The notes beneath the pieces were generated by a model. The model was not told the origin of the DNA. It saw only the letters and a list, made by a program, of their open reading frames with translations, and made no database searches. Below, in pieces: positions 8,717-17,618 of a stretch of DNA of 64,000 nucleotides (position 1 is the first letter of the stretch; every line of letters starts with the position of its first letter). This DNA comes from Martinezella lusitana (GTDB lineage: Bacteria; Pseudomonadota; Alphaproteobacteria; Rhizobiales; Rhizobiaceae): contig NZ_FMAF01000004.1 in assembly GCF_900094565.1 (NCBI RefSeq), positions 372,001 to 436,000 on the forward strand. The letters run 5' to 3'. Both the position numbers and the translations under genes were made by a program.

Positions 8717-9529
8717 TCAGAGCTGACCCGTGATATAGGCCATGCTTTCCTTGATCGCCGCCACCGGATCCTTCAGGGCGTGCACCTCCGGAGCAAAGGC
8801 TTCGAAGGAGGCAGGACCGGCATAGCCGGCTGACAGCAGCGCCCGCAATTGCCCGACATTGTCGAGACGGTCACTGGCATCGACGAGAACCCGATGCGGA
8901 TCGCGCATGTCGGCAACCGATACAGCGGGATCGCTGACGCCGGAAATATGGACCAATCCGGTCAATTCAGGGAAAATCGCTGGCTCTCCTGCCAGATGAT
9001 GGTGGAAGGTGTCGTGAACCAGGCAGAAGGTCGCCTTTGCACCCAGCTCCTCTATCGCGTCAGCCGCTTCGCTCTTCAGGCGCAAGGAGCAAATCTCGAA
9101 GCCAAGCGGTTCGACGAGGCCGACAATGCCGGCGGCTTCCAGCATCGGCTTCAAGGCCGACAATGCCTTGCGGAGATTGGCGCGGCGCGCCTCCGGCTCG
9201 CGACCGCTGCCGTCATTGACGGGAACCAGCACCAATGCCCTGGCGCCGCAATCGCGCGCATAGCCGATCAGTTCAGCCGCTTCCCGCGCCCGCTCCTCAG
9301 TCCATTCGTTGAACCGCTGCAACGCGTTGATTGAGATGATGGCAAGCCCGTGGCGCGCCGCAAGCTCTCTCACGGTCGCTGCCGGCGTGCCATCCAGGAT
9401 CGCGTTTCCAGCCAAGTCATTGCGGATCTCGACGCTTTCGATGCCGAGCTGCTTTGCCGCGGCAAAGAACGATTCCAGGCCGAGCGACGGCGCGCACATA
9501 TGATTGAGCGCAAAACGAATGGAACTCAT
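8717..9529 (-). CDS. IolI/MocC-like TIM-barrel sugar isomerase or epimerase
   Basis: A xylose-isomerase-like TIM barrel of about 270 residues. It reads like 2-keto-myo-inositol isomerase (IolI): ISINALQRFNEW, LVLVPVND, LVEPLGFEICS, LVHDTFHHHLAGE, LVHISGV and SFEAFAPEVH line up with the IolI blocks. The four metal ligands of that family (Glu, Asp, His, Glu) fall in LVEPLG, LVHDTF, LVHISG and SFEAF. I chose the ATG at 9529 because GAGGAGGAG lies 8 nt upstream; the GTG at 9538 would have no ribosome site. It sits next to a LacI regulator and mocDEF-like genes, so a role in breaking down an inositol derivative is plausible but inferred. Confidence 0.75.
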   Translation of the reverse strand: MSSIRFALNHMCAPSLGLESFFAAAKQLGIESVEIRNDLAGNAILDGTPAATVRELAARHGLAIISINALQRFNEWTEERAREAAELIGYARDCGARALVLVPVNDGSGREPEARRANLRKALSALKPMLEAAGIVGLVEPLGFEICSLRLKSEAADAIEELGAKATFCLVHDTFHHHLAGEPAIFPELTGLVHISGVSDPAVSVADMRDPHRVLVDASDRLDNVGQLRALLSAGYAGPASFEAFAPEVHALKDPVAAIKESMAYITGQL

Positions 9530-9635
9530 GGTGGGCACTCCTCCTCAAGGCGACCGGCTGTAAAAGACGTCCCAATCCGCCGCGCCTGCCAGCGAATGAC
9601 TAGCGAGATTCATGCCAGCGATCTATCGGCCTTCG

Positions 9636-9683
9636 CCATCATTCCTGATAGAATTATCAGCGCAATGATGGAATTCCATCATT
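9636..9683. promoter_or_regulatory. Palindromic CCATCATT operator cluster before the isomerase
   Basis: Between the lacI-type stop and the isomerase start lie CCATCATT (9636-9643), the inverted pair CTGATA/TATCAG (9645-9650, 9655-9660) and the perfect 20-bp palindrome AATGATGGAATTCCATCATT (9664-9683). The same CCATCATT octamer occurs twice in the lacI-mocD divergent region. These are the best candidates for operators of the adjacent LacI-family protein. Confidence 0.6.
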
Positions 9684-9687
9684 CGCG

Positions 9688-10716
9688 CTAGATGTTTTCC
9701 GAGACGAAGATTTCGAAGGGCAGAAAGCTTTGTCCAGGCACAGCCGTCTCGTCGCTTTCAACGGATTTGATCATCAGGCTCATCAACTCCTTGCAGAGCG
9801 CGGGCAGTGGCGTGCCGATCGCCATGGCGACGACATCGTCGGCGAGTGCTGCCTTGGAATCCGGCGTCAGTTCGTTGACGACGACGATCAGCTTGCCAGA
9901 TAATCGCTCCTCGCGGATCGCTGAAATGGCGCCCTCCATACCGCCGCCGCAGACATAAAAGCCAATGAGATCAGGGTGCTTCTGGAGAAGATCGAGCGTC
10001 GCCTCATGGGTAATTTCAGGCGTATCCAGATTGATCAGCGTATCAAGCACCTCGAACTCGGGCGCATTTTCGCGGAAATAGCTTCGAAAGCCGATCTCGC
10101 GCAGTTCATGACCATGAAAGCGATGGCTGCCGACGAAGCAGGCGACCTTGCCTGGACGACGGGCCGAGCGGGCGATGACCCAGGCGGCGGTACGCCCGAC
10201 CTTGCGATTGTCGACGCCGATATAGCCTTGACGGACGCCGGTCGAGAAATCGGAAAGCAGGGAAAAGACCGGAATACCCCTTTCCTTCAGCTCTTCGATC
10301 GCAGCCGTCACGGCCGGATAATCGGGCGCAACCAGCGCAATTGCCTGGCTGCGCGCGGCCATCGCCTTCAATTTCTCGACGATCGCCGTCGGCGTCGAGG
10401 CGGCGACGAAATCGACCTGGGCGTTTATGCGCGCCGTGGTGACCGCCTGTGCCGCGACGACGATTTCCTTGGCGAAGGTCTGATAGAAGGATTGAACCGG
10501 CTTCTGCAAGACGAAGCCCAAACGATACTGCGGCAGATCCTCAAAGACGCGCTGACGCAGCAGGCCGATGGCGTGATAGCCGATCTCCTGCGCTGCTTCA
10601 AAGACCCGTCTTGCCGTTTCCTCTCGAACGCGATGACGTCCGTTCAGCACGCGATCGATCGTGGCGACACTGACGCCTGATGCCTTGGCGAGATCTGAAA
10701 TGGTCGGGCGACGCAT
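9688..10716 (-). CDS. LacI-family transcriptional regulator
   Basis: A 342-residue repressor-like protein. The N-terminal TISDLAKASGVSVATIDRVL and NGRHRVREETARRV form the LacI helix-turn-helix and hinge region. The rest is a periplasmic-binding-protein-like sensor (Peripla_BP_4 type), suggesting a sugar or cyclitol ligand. It lies between the isomerase gene (same strand, downstream) and the divergent mocD-like gene. Matching CCATCATT motifs flank it on both sides, so it probably controls both units and itself. The ligand cannot be read from sequence. Confidence 0.88.
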   Translation of the reverse strand: MRRPTISDLAKASGVSVATIDRVLNGRHRVREETARRVFEAAQEIGYHAIGLLRQRVFEDLPQYRLGFVLQKPVQSFYQTFAKEIVVAAQAVTTARINAQVDFVAASTPTAIVEKLKAMAARSQAIALVAPDYPAVTAAIEELKERGIPVFSLLSDFSTGVRQGYIGVDNRKVGRTAAWVIARSARRPGKVACFVGSHRFHGHELREIGFRSYFRENAPEFEVLDTLINLDTPEITHEATLDLLQKHPDLIGFYVCGGGMEGAISAIREERLSGKLIVVVNELTPDSKAALADDVVAMAIGTPLPALCKELMSLMIKSVESDETAVPGQSFLPFEIFVSENI

Positions 10717-10734
10717 GGTTGCTCCTGAGATATG

Positions 10735-10784
10735 CCATCATTTATGACATCAGAATTTGATATGTTTTGATAGATTCCATCATT
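10735..10784. promoter_or_regulatory. Divergent lacI/mocD control region with two CCATCATT motifs
   Basis: CCATCATT occurs at 10735-10742 and 10777-10784 as direct repeats 42 bp apart. Between them, ATCA and TGAT flank GAATT, echoing the CTGATA-GAAT-TATCAG element at 9645-9660. The region lies between lacI (minus, start 10716) and the oxygenase gene (plus, start 10866). Operator function is inferred from the repetition. Confidence 0.5.
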
Positions 10785-10865
10785 CCGGCATTGAGGCAAG
10801 CGAAAAGTCGATCTATCGTTTTCGGCATGAGGGCGGCGCGCTGTTGCGTGCCGCGGGAGATAGCG

Positions 10866-11954
10866 ATGACCGAGACAAAGAAACGGGACTACAGCCTGCT
10901 TGGCGCCAGCGGCAAAATGGCGGTGGAAACCGGGCTTGCCGCTGCCGAATGGTATCACACGGATGTCACGCGCAAGGACATGAAGGCGCTGATGCAGCGT
11001 TCCGACGCGCCGGCCATTCGCGACACGATCATCTGGCTCGGCAGCATGGTGCTTTTTGCCGGCCTGGGCGTCTATTTCTGGGGATCGTGGGCCTGCATTC
11101 CCTTCTTCCTGGCTTACGGTGTGCTCTACGGCTCCGCCTCCGACAGCCGCTGGCATGAATGCGGCCATGGCACGGCGTTCAAGACCCGCTGGATGAATGA
11201 TGCGGTCTATCAGATCGCCTGCTTCATGATCATGCGCAATCCGATAACCTGGCGTTGGAGCCATGCCCGCCATCATACCGATACGGTCATCGTCGGCCGC
11301 GACCCGGAGATTGCCGTCATGCGGCCGCCGGATCTCCTCCGCCTCATCCTCAATTTCTTCGGAATCCTGGACGCCTGGCATGCTGTGATCGATATGCTGC
11401 GCAATGCCGCCGGCATCGTCAGCGCCGAAGAAAAGACCTTCATTCCGGAGATGGAGCAGCCGAAGGCCGTCCGGATCGCCCGCATATGGCTGGCAATCTA
11501 CGTCGCCACCATCGCAGCGGCGATCGCCATGGGCTCGATCCTGCCGCTGATGCTCGTCGGCTTGCCCCGGCTTTACGGTGCCTGGCATCACGTGCTCACC
11601 GGCCTGTTGCAGCATGGCGGCCTCGCCGACAATGTCATTGATCATCGGTTGAATAGCCGCACCGTCATGATGAACCCGGTGAGCCGCTTCATCTATTGGA
11701 ACATGAACTATCATGTCGAACATCACATGTTCCCGATGGTGCCCTACCACGCCCTGCCGAAGCTGCATGCGATGATCAGGCATGATCTGCCGGCCGCCAA
11801 CCCATCCATCTGGTCGGGCTATCGCGAGATGATCCCGGCCTTCCTGCGGCAGTTGAGCAACGAGGACTACTTCCTGAAGCGCGAATTGCCGCCGACGGCG
11901 CGGCCCTATCGCGAGGAGTTCCATGGCGGCACGCTCGCCGAGGCCGCGCAATAA
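10866..11954 (+). CDS. mocD: MocD-like membrane di-iron oxygenase (fatty acid desaturase family)
   Basis: An integral membrane di-iron enzyme of the desaturase/alkane hydroxylase family, 362 residues. The three histidine boxes are present: HECGH at 97-101, HARHH at 133-137 and HVEHH at 283-287, with an extra QHGGLADNVIDHR near 249-261. Hydrophobic stretches at about 55-90 and 205-235 fit membrane hairpins. The ATG at 10866 follows GGGAGATAGCG; the open frame starts earlier at 10767 without support. Next to a Rieske ferredoxin and a ferredoxin reductase it matches the mocDEF oxygenase complex proposed for rhizopine breakdown. A true lipid desaturase is the alternative. Confidence 0.75.
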   Translation: MTETKKRDYSLLGASGKMAVETGLAAAEWYHTDVTRKDMKALMQRSDAPAIRDTIIWLGSMVLFAGLGVYFWGSWACIPFFLAYGVLYGSASDSRWHECGHGTAFKTRWMNDAVYQIACFMIMRNPITWRWSHARHHTDTVIVGRDPEIAVMRPPDLLRLILNFFGILDAWHAVIDMLRNAAGIVSAEEKTFIPEMEQPKAVRIARIWLAIYVATIAAAIAMGSILPLMLVGLPRLYGAWHHVLTGLLQHGGLADNVIDHRLNSRTVMMNPVSRFIYWNMNYHVEHHMFPMVPYHALPKLHAMIRHDLPAANPSIWSGYREMIPAFLRQLSNEDYFLKRELPPTARPYREEFHGGTLAEAAQ

Positions 11955-11981
11955 TCACCGAACATGCAAAGGGAGGAAAAC

Positions 11982-12296
11982 ATGAGCAGCAACTGGATCG
12001 AGGTCTGCGCCGCCGACGCGATCGACGAGGAGGATGTCATCCGCTTCGACCATGACGGACGAACTTTCGCCGTCTATCGCAGTCACGAAGACGATTATTT
12101 CGCCACCGACGGCCTGTGCACGCATGAAAAGGTTCATCTTGCCGACGGTCTGGTCATGGACAACATCATCGAATGTCCCAAGCACAATGGCCGTTTCGAC
12201 TACAGAACCGGCGAGGCCAAGGGCGCACCCGTCTGTGTCAATCTGCAGACCTATCCGGTCAAGGTCGAAGACGGCACCGTTTTCATTGGACTGTGA
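11982..12296 (+). CDS. mocE: MocE-family Rieske [2Fe-2S] ferredoxin
   Basis: A small soluble electron carrier (104 residues). The Rieske ligands are visible: CTHEKVHLADG supplies C-x-H, and CPKHNGRFD supplies C-x2-H. It should carry electrons from the reductase encoded 10 bp downstream to the di-iron oxygenase encoded 27 bp upstream. GGGAGGAAAAC precedes the ATG at 11982; the ATG at 11964 lacks a ribosome site. Confidence 0.87.
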   Translation: MSSNWIEVCAADAIDEEDVIRFDHDGRTFAVYRSHEDDYFATDGLCTHEKVHLADGLVMDNIIECPKHNGRFDYRTGEAKGAPVCVNLQTYPVKVEDGTVFIGL

Positions 12297-12306
12297 GGAA
12301 GAGGCC

Positions 12307-13533
12307 ATGCCGCATTTCGTCATCGTCGGCGCCGGAGAATGCGGCGCACGCGCCGCCTTCTCGCTCCGAGAAAAGGGGTTCGACGGCGACATCACCCTGA
12401 TCGGCACCGAACCGCTTGCCCCCTACGAGCGCCCGCCGCTGTCGAAGCAGGCCCTTGTCGAGACCATCGAACCGAAGTTCGTGGCTGCGCTGGAGCGATA
12501 CCAGGAACGAACGATCGATCTGCGGCTCGACACGACGGTGGCCGCTATCGAGCCCGTTTCCAAAACAGTCGGGCTCGCTGACGGACAGACGCTCGGTTAT
12601 GACAAGCTGCTGCTCGCAACCGGTGCCTCGCCGCGCGTCTTTCCAGGCATTGACGGCACAGCCCAGCGCATCCGCATGCTGCGCACCCATGCCGATGCCC
12701 TAACCCTGCGCACCGCTCTTCATCCCGGCCGACACATCGCCATCATCGGCGGCGGCTTTATCGGCCTGGAGCTGGCAGCCACTGCACGCAAGCTGGGCGC
12801 CAACGCCACCGTCATCGAAGGTTTGCCGCGCGTGCTGAAGCGCGGCGTGCCGGAGGAGATTGCCGAAGTGATCACCGCGCGTCACCGGCTGGAAGGCGTC
12901 GACATTCGTTGCGGCCTCGCCATCGAGGCCGTGCGGGAGGAAACGGAAGGGGCCAGCATTCATTTGGCGGATGGCCAAGTGATTTCGGCCGACCTCGTGC
13001 TGATCGGCATCGGCGCCTCGCCGAATATCGCGCTTGCCGAGACAGCCGGCCTCGCGATCGACAATGGCATCGCCGTCAACGAGCGGCTGGAAACCTCCGC
13101 CGCCGATATTTACGCGGCGGGCGATTGCTGCTCCTTTCCGCTGGCGCTTTATGGTGGACGGCGCGTCCGCCTCGAATCCTGGCGCAATGCGCAGGACCAG
13201 GCAAATCTGGCCGCCGCCAACATGCTCGGCGAAGGGATGGAAATCTCGGCCGTGCCGTGGTTCTGGTCCGACCAGTATGACCTGACATTGCAGATCGCCG
13301 GCCTCGCCGAAGGCGCGGCCAGCCATGTGCGGCGCGATCTCGGCGACGGGTCGTTCATCCTCTTTCATCTCGACGCAAGCGGCAGACTTTTCGCCGCCAG
13401 CGGCGTCGGCCGTGGCAACGCTGTCGCCCGCGACATCCGCCTTGCCGAGATGTTGATCGCCGCCCGCGCTCACCCGGCCAGCGATGCCTTGGCGGCAAGC
13501 AGCGTCAAGCTGAAATCCCTGCTTGCCGCATGA
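12307..13533 (+). CDS. mocF: MocF-like FAD-dependent ferredoxin reductase
   Basis: A two-Rossmann-fold flavoprotein (408 residues) of the putidaredoxin/rubredoxin reductase type. HFVIVGAGECGARAAFSL binds FAD; IAIIGGGFIGLELAATARKL is the NAD(P)H-binding motif; NERLETSAADIYAAGDCC is the second FAD contact. A C-terminal reductase domain follows, with PWFWSDQYDLTLQIAGL. The ATG at 12307 follows GAGGAAGAGGCC; the longer frame from 12034 overlaps mocE. Its position supports an NAD(P)H to FAD to Rieske to di-iron oxygenase chain. Confidence 0.87.
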   Translation: MPHFVIVGAGECGARAAFSLREKGFDGDITLIGTEPLAPYERPPLSKQALVETIEPKFVAALERYQERTIDLRLDTTVAAIEPVSKTVGLADGQTLGYDKLLLATGASPRVFPGIDGTAQRIRMLRTHADALTLRTALHPGRHIAIIGGGFIGLELAATARKLGANATVIEGLPRVLKRGVPEEIAEVITARHRLEGVDIRCGLAIEAVREETEGASIHLADGQVISADLVLIGIGASPNIALAETAGLAIDNGIAVNERLETSAADIYAAGDCCSFPLALYGGRRVRLESWRNAQDQANLAAANMLGEGMEISAVPWFWSDQYDLTLQIAGLAEGAASHVRRDLGDGSFILFHLDASGRLFAASGVGRGNAVARDIRLAEMLIAARAHPASDALAASSVKLKSLLAA

Positions 13534-13536
13534 AGC

Positions 13537-13558
13537 GGGCTGAGCTCGCCGTCAGCCC
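13537..13558 (+). terminator. Possible hairpin after mocF
   Basis: GGGCTGA (13537-13543) and TCAGCCC (13552-13558) can form a 7-bp stem with an 8-nt loop just after the mocF stop. Only two T residues follow, so termination would be weak. Confidence 0.3.
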
Positions 13559-13614
13559 TTGACGAACAGCCGCGAACCATAAATGTCTCCTCCTGAGATA
13601 AACAGGGGGATGCG

Positions 13615-14175
13615 ATGAAGATACTCGGCATATCGGGCAGCCTGCGCAAGGGCTCCTTCAATACGGCTTTGCTCCATGCCGCCGTCGAACTTGCGCCGGC
13701 CGGCGTCGAGCTCGTCGCGCGCACCATTCATGGCGTGCCGCTTTATGATGCCGATCTCGAAGCAGCCGAAGGCATTCCGGAGAAGGTGCAGGAGCTGAAG
13801 GAGCTCGCCATATCCGCCGATGGGCTGATCCTGTTTACGCCGGAATACAACAACTCGCTTCCCGGCGTATTCAAGAACGCCATCGACTGGATGAGCCGGC
13901 CATCCAGCGACATCGCCCATGTCTTCGGGGCAAAACCGATCGCCGTGCTCGGAGCCTCGCCCGGCAATTTCGGCACCATCCTCAGCCAAAATGCCTGGCT
14001 GACGGTGTTGCGCACATTGGGCGCCGATCCGTGGTTCGGCGGCCGGCTGATGGTGTCGCGCGCCGGCAGCGTCTTCGATGCCGAAGGCCTGATCGTCGAC
14101 GAGAAGGTGAAGCAAAACCTCGCCAAATTCATCGAAGGTTTCGCTGCCTTTGTCGCGGATCACAAAAAGAGCTGA
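13615..14175 (+). CDS. NADPH-dependent FMN reductase family protein
   Basis: A flavodoxin-fold quinone/chromate/azo reductase-like protein of 186 residues. ILGISGSLRKGSFNTALL is the FMN phosphate-binding loop, and FTPEYNNSLPGVFKNAIDW is the family's second FMN motif. The start follows CAGGGGGATGCG. It lies 81 bp after mocF on the same strand. It may support the oxygenase cluster by reducing a quinone-like product, or be an independent redox-stress gene; neither is shown by the sequence. Confidence 0.83.
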   Translation: MKILGISGSLRKGSFNTALLHAAVELAPAGVELVARTIHGVPLYDADLEAAEGIPEKVQELKELAISADGLILFTPEYNNSLPGVFKNAIDWMSRPSSDIAHVFGAKPIAVLGASPGNFGTILSQNAWLTVLRTLGADPWFGGRLMVSRAGSVFDAEGLIVDEKVKQNLAKFIEGFAAFVADHKKS

Positions 14176-14301
14176 CCCCGCCTGCGGCGCATGGGCAAAA
14201 GACGAAAGCAATGCCTATGATTGCGAAAGCGGATAGCCTAGTGTGACCGTTGCGTCGGGCGACCGGCGCCTCCGGGGTCCGCACATCTTCTTCGAACCGA
14301 A

Positions 14302-15189
14302 ATGAAATCCAATACCGCAGGTTATGTCTTCACGCTGTTGGCGATCAGCATATTCGCGATACAGGACGGCATCTCCAAACATCTGGTCAGCGCCTATCCG
14401 CCGCTTCTGGTGGCGATGATCCGCTATTGGGCCTTCATGCTCTTTGCCGTCGCGATGGCCTCGCGCTCGCCGGGCGGCCTGCGCTCCGCCGTCAGAACCA
14501 AGCGGCCAACGCTGCAGCTTGCCCGCGGCCTGTTGCTTGCCGCGCAGATCGTCGTGGCCATCTCGTCCTTCGTCATCGTCGGCCTTGCCCATTCGCAGGC
14601 GATCTTCTCATCAGGACCCTTGATGGTGGCGATGCTGTCCATACCGATCCTCGGCGAAAAGGTCGGCTGGCGGCGTTGGCTGGCGATCTGCATCGGCTTC
14701 GTCGGCGTTCTGCTGATCCTGAAGCCGGAAAGCGGCCTCTTCGACACACGCTTCCTCGTGCCGCTTGGCGGCGCACTGCTATTCTCGTTCTATGTCGTCC
14801 TCACCCGCTATGTCAGCCGCGAGGATAGCGCCATGACCAGCTTTTTCTATACTGGCGTCGTCGGCGCGGTTGCGATGAGCTGTATCGGTCCATTCTTCTG
14901 GACGACCATTGCACCACATGACTGGGTCTTCATGGGCATCCTTTGCCTGACCGGCGTGTCGAGCCACTATTTCCTCATTCGCGCCTATGATCTGCTCGAC
15001 GCGGTGGTGATCCAGCCGCTCACCTATCTACAGCTCGTCTTCTCCGCCATCATCGGCGTCGCCATATTCGGCGAAAGGCTGAGTGCCACGATGATCGCAG
15101 GCGCAGTCATCGTGGTGGCGGCAGGCATCTTCACGATCTGGCGTGAACATGCCCTGGCCAGAACTCGCCTCAAGATGGAGAGGACATAA
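14302..15189 (+). CDS. DMT-superfamily (EamA) transporter
   Basis: An inner-membrane protein of 295 residues with about ten hydrophobic helices arranged as two EamA repeats. Typical pieces are the early LLAISIFAIQDGISKHLV, GLAHSQAIFSSGPLMVAML ahead of IPILGEKVGWRRW, and in the second half LDAVVIQPLTYLQLVFSAII ahead of IFGERLS. Such proteins export small metabolites or amino acids; the substrate is unknown. The ribosome site is weak. It ends 3 bp from the convergent exoP stop, with no terminator between them. Confidence 0.82.
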   Translation: MKSNTAGYVFTLLAISIFAIQDGISKHLVSAYPPLLVAMIRYWAFMLFAVAMASRSPGGLRSAVRTKRPTLQLARGLLLAAQIVVAISSFVIVGLAHSQAIFSSGPLMVAMLSIPILGEKVGWRRWLAICIGFVGVLLILKPESGLFDTRFLVPLGGALLFSFYVVLTRYVSREDSAMTSFFYTGVVGAVAMSCIGPFFWTTIAPHDWVFMGILCLTGVSSHYFLIRAYDLLDAVVIQPLTYLQLVFSAIIGVAIFGERLSATMIAGAVIVVAAGIFTIWREHALARTRLKMERT

Positions 15190-15192
15190 AGG

Positions 15193-17535
15193 TTACGCGT
15201 CCACCTGAGCGGGTGGCTGTGCTTCGGTGTAGTAGCTTACATATTTCTGTCGGTAGCGTTCCGTTCCGCCGAAATCGCTATAGCGCGGCAGTTCCGACAT
15301 GTCGGTCTTATTCAGGATAACGCCGAGAATGCGAGAGTTAATCTGGGGCTCCTGCTCCAGAACATCGCGCACCAGGTTGGTTGGCGTCGCACCCCATTCC
15401 GTCACGAGTATGAAGGCATCGACCTGCGGCGCAAAAGCCTTGGCGTCGATGACGGGTCCAAGCGGCGCAAGATCGACGACGATATAATCGAACATCTTGC
15501 GCGCATGTTCCATGAGATGCTGCATGCCCTGCGACGATAGAAGCTCGCTGGTGTGCAACAGGTGATCGCGCACGACGACCGGCAGGATGGCAAGCTTGGT
15601 GCGCGGATCGACCTTGACGACATTCGTCCAGGGCACCTCACCGAGCACGGCCTCGATCAGCCCGGCTTGCGGCGGCGATTTCAGCGTCCGGCTCAAGCCG
15701 GGATTGCGCAAGTCGGCATCGATCAGCAGCGTACGTTTGCCGCTGCTGGCCAAGAGGGCGGCGAAATTGGCTGCCGTCGTCGACTTGCCCTCGCCCGGCA
15801 GTGCCGATACGACGCCGATGACGCGGTCGGGGCGGCCCTGCAGCATGACGTCGCTGGCGAGCTTGGCGTTTCGCAGGGTCTCGGCGAAGATCGACCGCGG
15901 TGCTTCGACCGAAACACGCATGATCCGTTCAAAGGCGACACCAGGCTCGACATCTTCAGCGGTTGCCGGGTCAGACCCGATAATGCCCTTGCGCCGTCTC
16001 TTCTTACCGGTGCTCTGCTGGCCGAGCAGCGGCAGGTAGCCGAGGAATTTCAAGCCGAGAGCGGAGCGCACATCGGCTTCGACGCGGAAAAAGCGATCGC
16101 GGAATTCCTGGAAGGCGGCGAGACCGGCGCCGGCCATCAGGCCGAGGATCACCGAAAGCGCTATCACCAGCGTCTTCTTCGGGCTCGACGGTGCAGTCGG
16201 GACGCCGGCGAGCGAGATGACGCGCGCCTTGGCGATCGGGAAGGATCGCTGCTGCGACGCCGCCTCGAAACGGCCGAGATAGGATTCATAGAGCGTCTTC
16301 AGCGCCGTCGCCTTCTGGTTTAGCTCGTTGAGATGCACCAGCGATCTATTGGCTTCCGAATTCTTGCCGACCACACCCTCGATGCTTTCGCGGAGCGACG
16401 CCGAACGCGACTGCGCGACATCGAGCTCGTTCTTGTAGCTGGCCGTGAGCTGCTGAAGCTCCTGATAGATCTGCCGGGTGATGTCCTGTCGCTCAGCCCT
16501 CAGCGCAACGGCCTGAGGATGTTCGGCACCGTAATTCTGCGTGACATCCTGCTCTCGCTTTTCGACAGCGAGGTAACGCGTCTTCAGGTCCTGCAGGACC
16601 GAGTTGTCGGTCTGGCTGGACGAGATGGTGGCGTTCTTGACCGCATTGTCCGGCCCCTGGTCGATAATCGACTTATATTGATTGTAGCGCGCCGATGCGC
16701 TGGCCGTATCGGCCTGGGCAATGATCAGCTGCTTGTTGAGATCGGAAATCTGCTGTTCCGACATCAGCTCGCCGCCGGTCGAGGTCAGGCCGTTGTCTGC
16801 CTTATATTTCTCGACTTCGAGCGAAGCCTCCTGCGCGCGCTGGCGCAGATCGTTCAAGCGTTCCTGCAGCCAGACGGAGGCGCGTTCGGTCGCGTCGAAA
16901 TTGGCGTTCAACTGGTCGGTCAGATAGGCGTCGGCATAGGCGCGCGTGACCTTTGCGGCCAACAGCTTGTCAGTCGAGTTGAAGGACACGGCGACGACCG
17001 AACTTCGCGTGACGCGCTCCACCTTGAGGCCATCCTGCAATACGGCGGCGACCTTTTGGCGCTGCGCCTCCCGCATCTCTTCCGGCGTCATCGGCGGACG
17101 CCCCGGCGTGAATATGCCGACAATCAGCCCCACACCCGATTTGAGCAGGGCAGCCGGCGACTGCGGCGGATTGAGCAGGGTGTTATTATTGGCAAGATCG
17201 GCCGTGTCGACGACGCGCAAAGCCATCTCGTTCGATTTCAGGATTTCGACCGCGCTGGCAATCTCCATGTCCGCCTGCTGGCTGCTGGCAGCCGGCGGCT
17301 GATCCTCCGCATATTTCGTCATGCTTTCGTCGAGCAATATCTGTGTCATCGACGTGTAGCTGGGCGTGGCGATCAGCAGATAGGCAACGGCCAGAATGAC
17401 AAAAGCAGCCATGGCGAAGATGATGGTGCGGATGCGACGTGTCACGATCGCCATCAGCCGATCGAGATCAATGAAACTGTCCTGCGCTTCACCCTGGGGA
17501 AGAGCGCTTTGGAAAGTGAAGTTCTTCTGATACAT
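15193..17535 (-). CDS. exoP: Succinoglycan chain-length regulator and BY-kinase ExoP
   Basis: An inner-membrane polysaccharide co-polymerase fused to a bacterial tyrosine kinase (780 residues). There is a Wzz domain with a first membrane helix at about 37-57, a long periplasmic coiled-coil region (about 200-430), the PTAPSSPKKT proline motif before the second helix (about 454-475), then a cytoplasmic kinase. Walker A is ALPGEGKST (578-586), Walker A' is LLIDADLRNPG (603-613) and Walker B is YIVVDLAPLGP (684-694). The tail has a tyrosine cluster (752, 761, 765, 768, 769). I chose the ATG at 17535, preceded by AAGGTGGTCGCC; the frame is open to 17598. Confidence 0.93.
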   Translation of the reverse strand: MYQKNFTFQSALPQGEAQDSFIDLDRLMAIVTRRIRTIIFAMAAFVILAVAYLLIATPSYTSMTQILLDESMTKYAEDQPPAASSQQADMEIASAVEILKSNEMALRVVDTADLANNNTLLNPPQSPAALLKSGVGLIVGIFTPGRPPMTPEEMREAQRQKVAAVLQDGLKVERVTRSSVVAVSFNSTDKLLAAKVTRAYADAYLTDQLNANFDATERASVWLQERLNDLRQRAQEASLEVEKYKADNGLTSTGGELMSEQQISDLNKQLIIAQADTASASARYNQYKSIIDQGPDNAVKNATISSSQTDNSVLQDLKTRYLAVEKREQDVTQNYGAEHPQAVALRAERQDITRQIYQELQQLTASYKNELDVAQSRSASLRESIEGVVGKNSEANRSLVHLNELNQKATALKTLYESYLGRFEAASQQRSFPIAKARVISLAGVPTAPSSPKKTLVIALSVILGLMAGAGLAAFQEFRDRFFRVEADVRSALGLKFLGYLPLLGQQSTGKKRRRKGIIGSDPATAEDVEPGVAFERIMRVSVEAPRSIFAETLRNAKLASDVMLQGRPDRVIGVVSALPGEGKSTTAANFAALLASSGKRTLLIDADLRNPGLSRTLKSPPQAGLIEAVLGEVPWTNVVKVDPRTKLAILPVVVRDHLLHTSELLSSQGMQHLMEHARKMFDYIVVDLAPLGPVIDAKAFAPQVDAFILVTEWGATPTNLVRDVLEQEPQINSRILGVILNKTDMSELPRYSDFGGTERYRQKYVSYYTEAQPPAQVDA

Positions 17536-17618
17536 GGCGACCACCTTGTCGGAGAGGCCTGAATGAATATGGCTTTGGCCCGCAGTCGTGTCGACCACGG
17601 GCCAGAACGTGAACAGGC

